Origin: Thermococcus bergensis
Lineage (GTDB): Archaea; Methanobacteriota_B; Thermococci; Thermococcales; Thermococcaceae
NCBI RefSeq assembly: GCF_020386975.1
Contig: NZ_JABFNK010000003.1
Coordinates: forward strand, 300,534-364,533
DNA: 64,000 nt
Reading direction: 5' to 3'
This document shows positions 1 to 8,803 of this stretch, piece after piece. Below the pieces are notes generated by a model. It had not been told where the DNA came from. It was given only the letters and a program-made list of their open reading frames with translations, and did no database searches. Numbering within the stretch: the stretch's first letter is position 1; each line of letters begins with the position of its first letter. Position numbers and translations under genes: made by a program.

Positions 1-198
1 TTCCAAATCCTCTGGCTGGAGAAGCTTAGCTTTTCTTTCTCCAATTTCTCCATCCGAAAAGACGCATCTGAATAAAAAGTGCCTCTCCTTTTGGGAGAGC
101 CTGTAATGGTTGGCAACAAACTCGAGGGCATACTTCTTTCTGTAACCCCTGTTCAGGAGGTATTTTAAATCATCATAAGCTAAAAGGAGAGAAGACAT
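1..198 (-). CDS. DUF434 family protein, 3' part cut by window edge
   Basis: The minus strand is open from an ATG at 198 to the left edge, giving 66 codons that begin MSSLLLAYDDLKYLLNRGY. The pattern of a DDLKYLLNRGY segment followed by a YALEFVANHYRLSQKERHFL segment matches the archaeal DUF434 family, whose function is unknown to me. The start overlaps the stop of the HD-domain gene in a TGATG arrangement, so the two are probably translationally coupled. The C-terminus lies outside the window. Confidence 0.7.
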   Translation of the reverse strand, partial: MSSLLLAYDDLKYLLNRGYRKKYALEFVANHYRLSQKERHFLFRCVFSDGEIGERKAKLLQPEDLE

Positions 199-968
199 CA
201 AACCACCTTTTCCAAGGTCTCTTCTCCTGCGTGTATCCTAATTTTAACTTTCCCGCTCAAGAGGGAGCTCCTAACTTTCTTTGTGAGTATCTCGTCAACC
301 TGAAAAATTCCGGCAAGGTGCTTCATCCACACCTCCACAAGGATAGGGGTGTCTTCGTCGCCTTCCTTTATTTCAACTCTGTCAATGGCTAGGGCCGAAA
401 CAGCGTGGATGTCAACCTTATCTTTTTTATATGCAAGTCTGCTTCTCCCTTCTTCCATATCACAGCCATCCGCTATCGTTACACAGCTCCCCTCAATAGT
501 GGTGCAGGGAACAGCCTCGTCGTGAGTGTAAATAGCGTTCAGAGTTAATGCCTTCAAAAGCAGCCAATCTTTTTTCTCAAATCTCTTGGTAAGCTCATCT
601 ATTATAGGCTCGGCAAGAAGAACACTGAACTGGTAGTGCTTATCCCTGTGGATCATATTTCCGATATCATGAAAGAGAGCCCCAAAAGAGACTATGAACT
701 TACTCCACTCAAAGGGCTTGCCCAGCTTTTCAGCCGTTGTTTCGATTCCGAATTTTTTAAGAAGTTTAAGAACCTCCAAAGCCCGCCTTGTGGTCAGGAG
801 AACGTGTATCGCACCGTGGTCATTAAACCGATAAACATTAAGAACTATGTAGTTCGTTGTGTCAAAATAGTACCTATACTTCCGGTAAGTGTCTTCATAG
901 AGGGCGTAAAGTTCGTCATTCTCCAGAAGCTCCTTTATTTCACTCAAAAGCTGCTCCTCAGTATACAT
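198..968 (-). CDS. HD-domain metal-dependent phosphohydrolase-like protein
   Basis: This 256-residue protein carries a His at about 51 or 55, the paired FHD at 99-101, a THD at 148-150 and an ADGCD at 167-170. That spacing is what the HD phosphohydrolase superfamily uses to bind metal. The HD family is known for phosphomonoesterase or phosphodiesterase activity on nucleotides; the substrate here cannot be read from sequence. The gene is upstream of and overlaps the DUF434 gene by one base. No signal peptide or membrane segment is seen. Confidence 0.75.
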   Translation of the reverse strand: MYTEEQLLSEIKELLENDELYALYEDTYRKYRYYFDTTNYIVLNVYRFNDHGAIHVLLTTRRALEVLKLLKKFGIETTAEKLGKPFEWSKFIVSFGALFHDIGNMIHRDKHYQFSVLLAEPIIDELTKRFEKKDWLLLKALTLNAIYTHDEAVPCTTIEGSCVTIADGCDMEEGRSRLAYKKDKVDIHAVSALAIDRVEIKEGDEDTPILVEVWMKHLAGIFQVDEILTKKVRSSLLSGKVKIRIHAGEETLEKVV

Positions 969-1051
969 TTTTTCACCTCCCGCTATAGAAGGGATTTGTT
1001 GAATTTAAATGTTGTTAAAAAGAGAGGTTTGGTCTGGAGCCCATGGTATGG

Positions 1052-1124
1052 TAGCCCCGCGGGGATTCGAACCCCGGTCGCGGGATCCAGAGTCCCGCAT
1101 GCTTGGCCGCTACACCACGGGGCT
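1052..1124 (-). tRNA. tRNA-Gln (anticodon CTG)
   Basis: On the minus strand a 73-nt cloverleaf folds with acceptor arms AGCCCCG and CGGGGCT plus discriminator A. The anticodon arm is CGGGA-CTCTGGA-TCCCG, which puts CTG at positions 34-36, reading Gln CAG codons. The T arm contains GGTTCGAATCC. No intron interrupts the anticodon loop, and CCA is not encoded. It lies just upstream of the TnpB element. Confidence 0.9.
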
Positions 1125-1165
1125 ATGCCCGATGTTAAATTAAGCGAGGTATTTATAAATCTTAC

Positions 1166-2635
1166 CTTTTTCTTTTGAAAGCCTCGCCCTTCAGGGCGGG
1201 GATGCAGTAATCGAGAAACCGGCCAGAGAGCAGGAAAGCAAAAGAATGTTTTTAAACCAAAAACGTGTGAATTAATAACGAGAAGCAATGAAAAGAACCG
1301 TAACGCTCAAACTCCAACCCTCAAAAGAGCAGGAGAAAAGCCTCTTCGAGTTAGCCAATACTGGAGCAAAAGTCTGGAACGAGGTCAATTTCCTCCGGAG
1401 GCAACTCTTCTTCGACCACCAGCCCGTAGACTTCAACAAGACTGAAAAAGAGGTTTATGAGAAGTACAAGAAGGAGATTGGCTCCGCAACAGTCCAGCAA
1501 ATTTGCAGGAAGAACGCCGAGGCGTGGAGGAGCTTCTTCTCCCTCGCAAGGAAGAAAAAAGACAGAGAACTCCCCAAGTGGATGAGACCAAAACCACCAA
1601 GCTACTTGAAAGATGACGGGAAGAGGAAACCCTTGATTGTCCTCAGGAACGACCAGTATAAAATTGAGGGGAACAAACTAATCCTCAAAGGGCTTGGAAA
1701 GTTCAAAAGGCTGGAAGTCCAGTTCAAGGGGAGAATTCACGTTAAGGGCAAACAGGGGCGGTTGGAAATCATCTACGATGAATCAAGACGCAAGTGGTAC
1801 GCTCACGTGAGCTACACGGTTGAAAAACGGCTGACTGGAAACGAGTGGGTGGAAGTTCCAAGAAGACCAAAGGGCGACCTTTCAGCCGGAATTGACCTCG
1901 GAGTGAACAACTTAATGGCTGTTTATGTTGAGACCGGGGAAAGTTTTCTCGTTAATGGAAGACCCCTCAAGAGCATCGCCTTCTACTGGCAAAAAAGGAT
2001 TGCTGAGTATCAATCAAAGCTCAACAAGTCCGGCTACAAGACAAGCAGGAAACTGAAAAGAATGTATCAAAAGGCCAAACTACAGGCGAGGCACTACATT
2101 AATACTGCAGTCAGGCAGATTGTTGAAGGGCTTTACGAAATGGGCGTCTCTACGATTGTAGTTGGTTATCCAAAGGGCATTGCGAGAAATTCTGAATGGG
2201 GTGAAAAGCAGAACTTCATCCTCTCCCACGTCTGGCGGTTCAATACAGTGATTCAGCGTCTCAAGGAAGTTGCTGAAGAGTATGGTATTGAAGTTGAGCT
2301 TGTTGATGAGGCTTTCACTTCACAAACTTGCCCCGTCTGCGGGAAGCCCCATAAAGGGGCCCGTTTCGTCCGTGGTCTTTACAAGTGTCCCGCAGAGGGG
2401 CTCGTTTTTAACGCAGACCTCGTTGGGGCGTTCAATATCCTAAAGAAAGTTGTGAAAACGATAACCCCGAGCCTTTCTGCTCTTGCAGGAGGTAGGGGTA
2501 ATGGGGGGAAGACCCTCCCCGAGGGGTCGAAGACCCGCTTTAACTTGGGTCTAAATGAGACCCCTCAAACCTTTCCGCCGTTGGCGAGGGGTTAACTCGT
2601 TGGAACCCTCGCCCTTCACGGCGGGAGGAGGTCAG
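1166..2635 (+). mobile_element. TnpB-only IS200/IS605-type element, full-length copy
   Basis: The ends were placed by comparison with the mini-copy at 12447-12854. Both begin directly after TTAC with CTTTTTCTTTTGAAAG and a hairpin CGCCCTTCAGGGCG, and both finish at GGAGGAGGTCAG after a second hairpin (CGCCCTTCACGGCG here). There is no terminal inverted repeat and no target duplication, as expected for single-strand IS200/IS605 transposition. Only tnpB is present; no TnpA (Y1 transposase) is encoded, so movement would need TnpA in trans. Length is 1470 bp. Confidence 0.8.
1288..2595 (+). CDS. tnpB: TnpB RNA-guided nuclease of an IS605-type element
   Basis: This 435-residue protein has the TnpB order: an N-terminal region starting MKRTVTLKLQPSKEQE, then a RuvC domain with GIDLG (Asp203), a zinc-finger knuckle CPVC (348-351) with only one further Cys (367), and NADLVGAFNI (Asp377). 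The strand that normally carries the middle RuvC glutamate reads VVGYPKGI, with Gly in that place; Glu341 in the VDEAFTSQTC segment may substitute. TnpB family proteins are guided nucleases that use RNA from the element's right end. The last ~45 residues overlap the conserved right-end DNA and probably reflect overlap with that RNA rather than a folded domain. Confidence 0.85.
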   Translation: MKRTVTLKLQPSKEQEKSLFELANTGAKVWNEVNFLRRQLFFDHQPVDFNKTEKEVYEKYKKEIGSATVQQICRKNAEAWRSFFSLARKKKDRELPKWMRPKPPSYLKDDGKRKPLIVLRNDQYKIEGNKLILKGLGKFKRLEVQFKGRIHVKGKQGRLEIIYDESRRKWYAHVSYTVEKRLTGNEWVEVPRRPKGDLSAGIDLGVNNLMAVYVETGESFLVNGRPLKSIAFYWQKRIAEYQSKLNKSGYKTSRKLKRMYQKAKLQARHYINTAVRQIVEGLYEMGVSTIVVGYPKGIARNSEWGEKQNFILSHVWRFNTVIQRLKEVAEEYGIEVELVDEAFTSQTCPVCGKPHKGARFVRGLYKCPAEGLVFNADLVGAFNILKKVVKTITPSLSALAGGRGNGGKTLPEGSKTRFNLGLNETPQTFPPLARG

Positions 2636-2651
2636 CCATTTAATGGCTTTT
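2478..2651 (+). ncRNA. predicted omega (right-end) guide RNA of the TnpB element
   Basis: The right ~170 nt of this element is conserved with the mini-copy, including GAGGGGTCGAAGACCCGCTT, GAGACCCCTCAAACCT, a GGCGAGGGGTTA box and the terminal hairpin, while the interior is not. TnpB elements are known to produce an RNA from this end whose 3' guide is the flanking host DNA. The guide here would start at 2636 with CCATTTAATGG. The 5' limit is a guess. Confidence 0.45.
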
Positions 2652-2733
2652 CAGCCAAAAGACTTGGAGAAATCATTCTGTTATCATTTACGTGTCAATT
2701 TTTTATAGAAATATTTTTATTTTTGCCATTTAA

Positions 2734-4761
2734 ATGTACATAGGTGATAAGGTGAAAGTCGTGTGTCCTTACTGCGGTTTTGGATGCAAGCTCATCATTG
2801 ATTCTCAGACACTAACAGTTAGGCCCTATAAAGGAGAGCCAAATAAAGGAAGAATATGTCCCAAAGGTCTCTACGCTATGGAATTCGCTCTCTCAAAGGA
2901 TAGGATCAAAAAGCCTCTGAAACGAGAAAAAAATGTCTTAAAACCTGTAACTTGGGGGTAAGCCATGGAGGAAATATCTCACAAGCTCCTTGAGATAAGA
3001 GAGTTTTATGGTCCCGATGCTGTTGCTTTTATAGCCTCCTCAAAGACTAGCAATGAGGAGAACTATCTTCTTCAAAAAATAGCGAGACTTTTTGGCACAA
3101 ATAACATCGATAACTGTGCAAGGGTTTGTCATGAAGCCAGTGTGCATGCCCTTAAAATAACTCTCGGCACGGGAACTCAAACCAATCCCTATGAAGACCT
3201 AGAAAATTTTGGAGCGATACTCATCTGGGGCTACAATCCCGCGGAGAGCCATCCGGTGGTCTTGGAGTACATAGGGAACGCTAAGAAAAAAGGTGCAAAA
3301 ATAATCGTCGTTGACGTTCGAGAGACCATCACAATGAATTTTGCCGATTACAAGCTCTTGATAAAACCTGGAACAGACATAGTACTCGCCAATGCCATGA
3401 TGCACGTTATAATCCAAGAGGAACTTTACAATGAAGAATTCATCAGAAAGAGAACCACCGGATTTTCGGAGGTTAGAATGGCCACTATGAAATACACTCC
3501 TGAATACGCAGAAAGAGTTACTGGAATTCCTGCCCCCCTTATACGAGAAGTTGCAAGAGAGTTTGCCCTAGCAGGTAGTGGAGCAATTATGTGGGGGATG
3601 GGACTGACACAGCACGTTTCCGGAGTTGAAAACGTTCTAGCAATAATAGACCTTGCTCTCCTCTTAGGTTACATAGGTGAGAGAGGGGGCTTATATCCAA
3701 TGCGGGGGCAAAATAACGTCCAAGGAGCAGCATACATGGGGGCTCTTAGCGAGTTCTTGCCCGGTTATGTCCCACTCGATGATGAAAAGTTCAGAAAAAG
3801 AGTTGCTTCGCTTTGGGGGGTTGATGACCTCCCCACCAGAAGGGGGTTTTATCTAACGGAACTCTGGGATGCAATTGAAAGAGGGGATTTAATGGCTCTT
3901 TACATTGTTGGAGAGAATCCAGCCGTTAGTGAAGCCAACTTTGCTAAAGTCAGAAAAGCCCTTAGAAAATTGGACTTGCTGGTTGTTCAGGATTTGTTCA
4001 TGACACAAACAGCCCGCTATGCTCATTATCTCCTCCCTGCCTCAAGTTTCTGTGAAAAGGAAGGATCCTATATGAACAGTGAACGTAGAATTCAATGGAG
4101 CGAGAGGGTCTTTGAGCCCCTGAACGATTCCAAGCCAGATTGGGAGATATTGACCATGTTGGGAAAAGCCCTTGGGTTGCCGGGCTTTGATTATTCAAAT
4201 GTAGAAGAAATAACAGTAGAGTACTTTCGTCTATTTCCAGAACTGGAGGAAAAAAGTGTAGAGGAGCTCAAGAATTCTGATGGGATCTTTCTTCCAAAAA
4301 AGAGGCTTCACACTTGGGAATTCACAACTCCAAATGGAAAAGCCAGATTCATGGCAGTTGAACAAGTCCCACCATGGGAAAGTACTGACGAAGAATACCC
4401 ATTCGCATTGACCACCGTTAGAGTTATGAATCACTATAACACGGGGGAGATGACGCTGAGGAGTCCTTCCTTGGTTAAGTTCATGAAAGAACCAGCTGCC
4501 ACAATAAATAAAGAAGACGCAAAAAAACTCGATATAAAGAGCGGCGACCTCGTAGAGATTGAAACAAGACGTGGAAAGATTCGAATGAAGGTGGAAATTG
4601 GGAAAGTGCCTCAAGGAGTAGTAGCAATTCCCTTCCATTTCAAAGCCAACAGAATCACCAACAATGCCCTCAACAAAGCAGGAACCTCAGAATTTAAGTT
4701 TTCAGCTGCAAGAATAAGAAAATTCAAAAGCGAAAGGCCCACTCAGGATAATTACCCGTAA
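2734..4761 (+). pseudogene. fdhA: formate dehydrogenase alpha subunit, interrupted by an in-frame TAA
   Basis: This is a molybdopterin-dependent formate dehydrogenase alpha subunit. The first part carries the [4Fe-4S] motif CPYCGFGC plus Cys42 (CPKG). After a TAA at 2959-2961 the same frame continues for 598 residues with VCHEASV, where the catalytic Cys (Sec in some homologues) sits, then the molybdopterin domains. The stop falls inside the conserved PVTW-x-x-AMEEI segment, where homologues have a charged residue, so it looks like a nonsense change and not recoding. A GTG at 2752 with an AGGTGAT site fits better as the start than the ATG at 2734. Reinitiation at ATG 2965 would lose the Fe-S motif. 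No beta subunit or hydrogenase genes are adjacent. The 3' end overlaps purF by 38 nt, convergently. Confidence 0.8.
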
Positions 4762-6055
4762 GGCATGCCATGCAGAGATCTTTTATTCCTACAGCTTTTT
4801 TTAGGCCCTCAACAGTAAGATAAGATAAACTATCTGCCCCGATTACTCTTCTAACCTTTTCAATACTTCCAAAAGCTGCTATCAACTCATGTCTGGTTGG
4901 AATGTCTATTCCCATGTAGCAAGGATGTTTTATTGGAGGGGAGGCTATTCTTACATGCACTTCTTTTGCACCGGCCTTTCTTAACATCGCTACTATCCTT
5001 TTCATTGTAGTGCCCCTCACTATGGAATCGTCCACAAGAACAACGCGCTTTCCATCGATAACATCTCTAACGGGAGAGAGCTTGAGCTTTACTTTTAACT
5101 CCCTGTAGAACTGGCCGGGCATTATAAAAGTCCTCCCAATATAACGGTTCTTTATCAAACCCTCAGCATATGGAATTCCACTCACCTGAGAAAAGCCCAA
5201 TGCAGCCGCTCTTCCAGAATCTGGCACTGGAATGACAACATCAGCACTTGCGGGGCTCTCACGTGCAAGTTCCTGCCCCATCTTAACCCTCGCTTTATAA
5301 ACGCTCACTCCATCAAGAACACTATCCGGCCTCGCAAAGTATATGTACTCAAAAACACAGTGGTAATGACTCTCGTTAGCTAAAACTTTACTCTCGACAT
5401 CCTCAGAAATCAAAAACACCTCTCCCGGGGTTACATCTCTAATTTCATTCACAAAAAGCCTCAACGCAGAATCTTCAGAAGCAAAATAGTGGCCCTCCCC
5501 TACCCCATAGCTTAGGGGCCTAAAACCGAGGGGATCTCTGGCAACCAGTATCTTTCCATCAAAAAGAAAAGCCACGGAGTAAGCCCCTTTAACCTCATTA
5601 AAAACTGCTTTCATGGCTTCGAATTCGTCACCAGTTTCCTTCAGGTGCCAGAGAAAAGATATCCCCAAAAGCTCCGAATCAACGGAATGTCTAAACTTTA
5701 CCCCCCTCTTTTCATATTCCTCCTTCAAAGGTATGAAATTCGTGAGAGTCCCATTGTGTGCCACAGCTATTTCTTTTCCACAACAAGAAGTTTGTAAGGG
5801 CTGAGCCTCATTAAGAGAACCTGATGTTGAGTAGCGAACATGAGCTATGGCAACGTTTGACCTAAGCCTCGCAAGCTCACTGCCCCGAAAAACCTCTGAA
5901 ACCAATCCTCTACCAGATAGGGTTCTTATTTTATGTTTCCATACGCTTATTCCAGCACTCTCCTGGCCCCTATGCTGAAGAGCCATGAGTGCGTAGTACG
6001 CTTTTTTAGAGGCGTTCTCTGCCTTGGCTGCAAAGATTCCGCATTTTTCTCTCAT
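4724..6055 (-). CDS. purF: amidophosphoribosyltransferase
   Basis: First committed step of purine synthesis: PRPP plus glutamine gives 5-phosphoribosylamine. The N-terminal class II glutaminase domain has the nucleophile at Cys5 (MREKCGI, a short propeptide), HRGQESAG at 28-35 and NGTLTN near 101. The C-terminal PRTase domain has the PRPP loop [13 protein letters not shown] at 338-350. Cys233, Cys379, Cys428 and Cys431 match the spacing of the four Fe-S ligands of the Bacillus-type enzyme. Length is 443 aa. It is transcribed away from purC; the shared intergenic region holds AT-rich promoter sequence. Confidence 0.95.
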   Translation of the reverse strand: MREKCGIFAAKAENASKKAYYALMALQHRGQESAGISVWKHKIRTLSGRGLVSEVFRGSELARLRSNVAIAHVRYSTSGSLNEAQPLQTSCCGKEIAVAHNGTLTNFIPLKEEYEKRGVKFRHSVDSELLGISFLWHLKETGDEFEAMKAVFNEVKGAYSVAFLFDGKILVARDPLGFRPLSYGVGEGHYFASEDSALRLFVNEIRDVTPGEVFLISEDVESKVLANESHYHCVFEYIYFARPDSVLDGVSVYKARVKMGQELARESPASADVVIPVPDSGRAAALGFSQVSGIPYAEGLIKNRYIGRTFIMPGQFYRELKVKLKLSPVRDVIDGKRVVLVDDSIVRGTTMKRIVAMLRKAGAKEVHVRIASPPIKHPCYMGIDIPTRHELIAAFGSIEKVRRVIGADSLSYLTVEGLKKAVGIKDLCMACLTGNYPEWAFRF

Positions 6056-6154
6056 AACATTCCCCCGCGAATTCTTGACTTTTAAATGTTAATTGATCAC
6101 AAATATTCCATTGTAATTTACCACTCTTAACTTAAAAACTTTGCCCAGATATTA

Positions 6155-6171
6155 ACATAAAAATGATAAAA
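6155..6171. promoter_or_regulatory. candidate purine-regulon operator, purC
   Basis: ACATAAAAATGATAAAA is the reverse-complement form of the ATCATTTTTATGT element between purM and purT. It lies just upstream of the TATA-like AAACTTAAATAC (6174-6185), which is about 32 nt before the purC start. Related sites precede six other purine transcription units in this window. The binding protein is unknown to me. Confidence 0.5.
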
Positions 6172-6216
6172 TAAAACTTAAATACTCCTCAATTTTACAT
6201 GAATATGGTGATAAAA

Positions 6217-6906
6217 ATGGAAGTTTATGAAGGAAAAGCAAAGAAAATGATCCCCTTGGATGATAGAAAGATGATAATGGAGTTCAAAGATGATGCCACA
6301 GCTTTTAACGGAGAAAAAAAGGCACAATTCAAGGGCAAAGGATGGCTTAACGCTCAAATAAGCGCTCTACTCTTCAAGATCCTGGAAGAAAAGGGCATTA
6401 AAAGCCATTTCATTGGTATTGCTGGCGACAACAAGCTTATCGTAGAAAAGCTTCAAATGTTTCCCGTCGAAGTTGTTGTTAGGAATGTGGTTGCAGGGAG
6501 CTTGAAAAAGAGACTTCCCTTAGAAGAGGGAACTGAACTTCCAGAACCTATAGTAGAGCTTTACTACAAAGACGATGCCCTTGGAGACCCAATGATAAAT
6601 TATTACCACGCAAAGACTCTTGGTATAGATGAAAAAGAGATTAAAGAGATGGAAAAGATAGCACTCAAAGTTAACGAGATTTTACAAGAATATTTCAAAG
6701 AAAGAGGAATTTTATTGGTAGATTTTAAGCTCGAATTTGGTAAAAACGAGAAAGGCGAGATAATCCTTGCAGACGAGATAAGTCCAGATACCTGCCGCTT
6801 CTGGGATGCAAAGACAAAAGAAAGTTTAGATAAGGATGTGTTCCGTTTTAACAAGGGAGATCTAATCTCGGCTTATGAAGAACTCTACAAGCGCCTTACC
6901 TCCTGA
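6217..6906 (+). CDS. purC: SAICAR synthetase, first copy
   Basis: Converts CAIR and aspartate to SAICAR using ATP. The start at 6217 (MEVYEGKAKKM) is preferred over the upstream ATG at 6199 because a GGTGAT site sits 4 nt before it. Family motifs are YEGKAKK, the VRNVVAGS segment, DDALGDPMIN, VDFKLEFG and DEISPDTCRFWD near the C-terminus, for 229 aa in all, a normal length. A second, diverged PurC lies at 33503-34162. It has its own promoter with the purine dyad upstream. Confidence 0.95.
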   Translation: MEVYEGKAKKMIPLDDRKMIMEFKDDATAFNGEKKAQFKGKGWLNAQISALLFKILEEKGIKSHFIGIAGDNKLIVEKLQMFPVEVVVRNVVAGSLKKRLPLEEGTELPEPIVELYYKDDALGDPMINYYHAKTLGIDEKEIKEMEKIALKVNEILQEYFKERGILLVDFKLEFGKNEKGEIILADEISPDTCRFWDAKTKESLDKDVFRFNKGDLISAYEELYKRLTS

Positions 6907-6978
6907 ACTTTTTCTTCATTTTCCACTTTTTAGTCAGAACTAGGGAGCTAAGCTTCTATTAACAAAAAGAAAAAGTAC

Positions 6979-7542
6979 TCAAATAGAGTTACGATAAATC
7001 TCCACTGTATCGGAATCGTCATAGATTTCCTGCGGTGCAACGCCCCAGAAATATTCGAGCGAAAATCCTGGGTGTGCATCTATATCAATTCCCACAACTT
7101 TGTATGCTGCCCATACAAGTTCGGAACAGTAGTAGCTGGGTCCATAAACCTGCTTAGTCCAGAGTGCAAAATCATAAGGTTTTCCAAGCTGTGCAAGAGC
7201 GAATCTAACAGCCCGCTTCTTTTGAGCTTTTGAGGCTGAAACCCTTAGTATTGCAACATCATCGTATCTTGCCATGTAATCTGAAAGCTTTGTTATTCTG
7301 ACTCCGGTGAACCACGCCTCAACAACGAACCATTCTCCATCTTTTACATAAGCTACCATAGAATTGTGAGTCCAATATCCCGGAATTAACGGGTCACTAT
7401 CTGGGCTATGGCCAATCAATATATCCCCAACCTCTATGTCAGTAGGCATTGGATGTTCATAGCTCCCATTCCCTCCAAATGCAAGAGCTGAACCAGACAT
7501 AGTAACAAAAACAAATAGTACAAAAAGAACCTGTACTTTCAT
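6979..7542 (-). CDS. secreted YiiX-like permuted NlpC/P60 protein
   Basis: A 187-residue protein with a clear signal peptide (MKVQVLFVLFVFVTMSGSALA). The mature part has THN (His59), then EAW, then SYYCSELVW (Cys139). The order His before Cys is that of the circularly permuted papain-like YiiX/NlpC-P60 hydrolases, known as amidases or peptidases. It is probably extracellular or membrane-facing. It sits alone between purC and purM, converging with purC, and has no obvious link to purines. The substrate is not predictable. Confidence 0.7.
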   Translation of the reverse strand: MKVQVLFVLFVFVTMSGSALAFGGNGSYEHPMPTDIEVGDILIGHSPDSDPLIPGYWTHNSMVAYVKDGEWFVVEAWFTGVRITKLSDYMARYDDVAILRVSASKAQKKRAVRFALAQLGKPYDFALWTKQVYGPSYYCSELVWAAYKVVGIDIDAHPGFSLEYFWGVAPQEIYDDSDTVEIYRNSI

Positions 7543-7678
7543 GCCTATACCTCCTTAAATTATGTCATTAGATTTTTGAATTCAAACAATAAAAATCTTT
7601 GTATTATCCAGAAAAAATATTGAAAAATAGCAAGCAATTTGCAAAAAGTTATTGTAAAATGGAAACAGGACACTAGAA

Positions 7679-8683
7679 CTAAATCCTTATATTATAGTTC
7701 TCCACCCTTATTCCGGGTTCTTCTGTTACAACTCCAAACTCAAAGCTCTCAAAGTGCTTGTTCAAAACATTCAATGCTGCACCCTTCTCTTCTTGGGAAA
7801 CAACTACCACCATGCCTACGCCCATGTTAAATACCCTAAACATCTCCTCCAGCGGAACACCATTTTCATAGATCAATTTAAAAATCCCGCTGATTGGTGG
7901 CATTTCAAGAGAAAAACCATGATTAGTGAGGCGCTTGAGGTTTAATAACCCCCCACCGGTGATGTGGGCTAATCCATGAACTTCCACTTCCCCCAAAAGT
8001 TCCAAAATTGGTTTAACATATATCCTCGTGGGTTCAAGTAGATACTCCCAAATCTTTTTGCCTTCAAATTCATATTCAAGTCCGTACTTAGGTATTAGGA
8101 GTTTTCTTGCAAGGGTCAGCCCATTAGAATGAATTCCTGAGCTTGAGATACCTATCACCGCATCCCCCGGCTTTATTTCCTTTCCGTTTATCACTTTATT
8201 TTTCTCGGCAACACCGATAGCCGTACCGGCAAGGTCAAAGCCGTTTACTAGCTCCGGCAAGACTGCGGTTTCGCCACCAACTATAGCTATTCCGCTCTGC
8301 TTGGCTCCTTCGTAAAGACCCTTCGCTATCTCCTGAAAAACCTCATCATTTGGCTCCTTAACTGCGAGATAATCCACCAAAGCAACGGGTTCCGCTCCAA
8401 GGCATATTAAATCATTCACATTCATCGCTACCATGTCGATCCCAATGGTATCATATTTCCCAACTGCCTCTGCAACTAAGGTTTTGGTTCCCACTCCATC
8501 CGTTGTCATCGCAAGGTAAAAGTCTCCAAAGTCCATCAACGCAGCGTAGTGTCCTATATCCTCCTTAGGTTCGCCTAGTTTTCCCTTCCTGAACTCAAAA
8601 GTCGCTTTTGCAAGAGAGATTATTCCTTTTAGAGCCCGTTGAGTCTTTTCATCGTCAACACCAGCCTGCGCATAGGTCAACAT
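7679..8683 (-). CDS. purM: phosphoribosylformylglycinamidine cyclo-ligase (AIR synthetase)
   Basis: ATP-dependent ring closure of FGAM to AIR. The start [10 protein letters not shown] at 8683 follows a GGTGAT site; a longer reading from 8743 would run through the promoter. Conserved features are YAQAGVD near the start, [27 protein letters not shown] and the [11 protein letters not shown] loop, with THITGGG-like AHITGGG in the second half. The length of 334 aa is typical. It is divergent from purT, with the purine dyad between them. AIR made here also feeds ThiC at 34 kb. Confidence 0.95.
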   Translation of the reverse strand: MLTYAQAGVDDEKTQRALKGIISLAKATFEFRKGKLGEPKEDIGHYAALMDFGDFYLAMTTDGVGTKTLVAEAVGKYDTIGIDMVAMNVNDLICLGAEPVALVDYLAVKEPNDEVFQEIAKGLYEGAKQSGIAIVGGETAVLPELVNGFDLAGTAIGVAEKNKVINGKEIKPGDAVIGISSSGIHSNGLTLARKLLIPKYGLEYEFEGKKIWEYLLEPTRIYVKPILELLGEVEVHGLAHITGGGLLNLKRLTNHGFSLEMPPISGIFKLIYENGVPLEEMFRVFNMGVGMVVVVSQEEKGAALNVLNKHFESFEFGVVTEEPGIRVENYNIRI

Positions 8684-8726
8684 GATTATCACCGGAAGGT
8701 ATTTGGGGGAAGGATTTAAAAGTTTT

Positions 8727-8740
8727 ATCATTTTTATGTT
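8727..8740. promoter_or_regulatory. candidate purine-regulon operator between purM and purT
   Basis: ATCATTTTTATGTT lies between the divergent TATA-like boxes GGATTTAAAAG (purM side) and AACTCTTAAATATT (purT side). Read on either strand it gives the same element as at purC, purS, purL and guaA. Its position allows one site to control both promoters. Confidence 0.5.
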
Positions 8741-8803
8741 CAAAAACTCTTAAATATTCCCAAAGTTTTAACATACAAACGTCAATAAATTTAGGTGATA
8801 CCC

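Noticed and set aside
983..1288. Open frame across the tRNA-Gln gene and IS left end
   Set aside because: It translates the tRNA antisense region and the IS hairpin; no start signal and no conservation expected.
2959..2961. Stop codon in fdhA as a selenocysteine or pyrrolysine site
   Set aside because: It is TAA, not TGA or TAG; it lies far from the catalytic Cys, and that residue is an ordinary Cys codon in VCHEASV.
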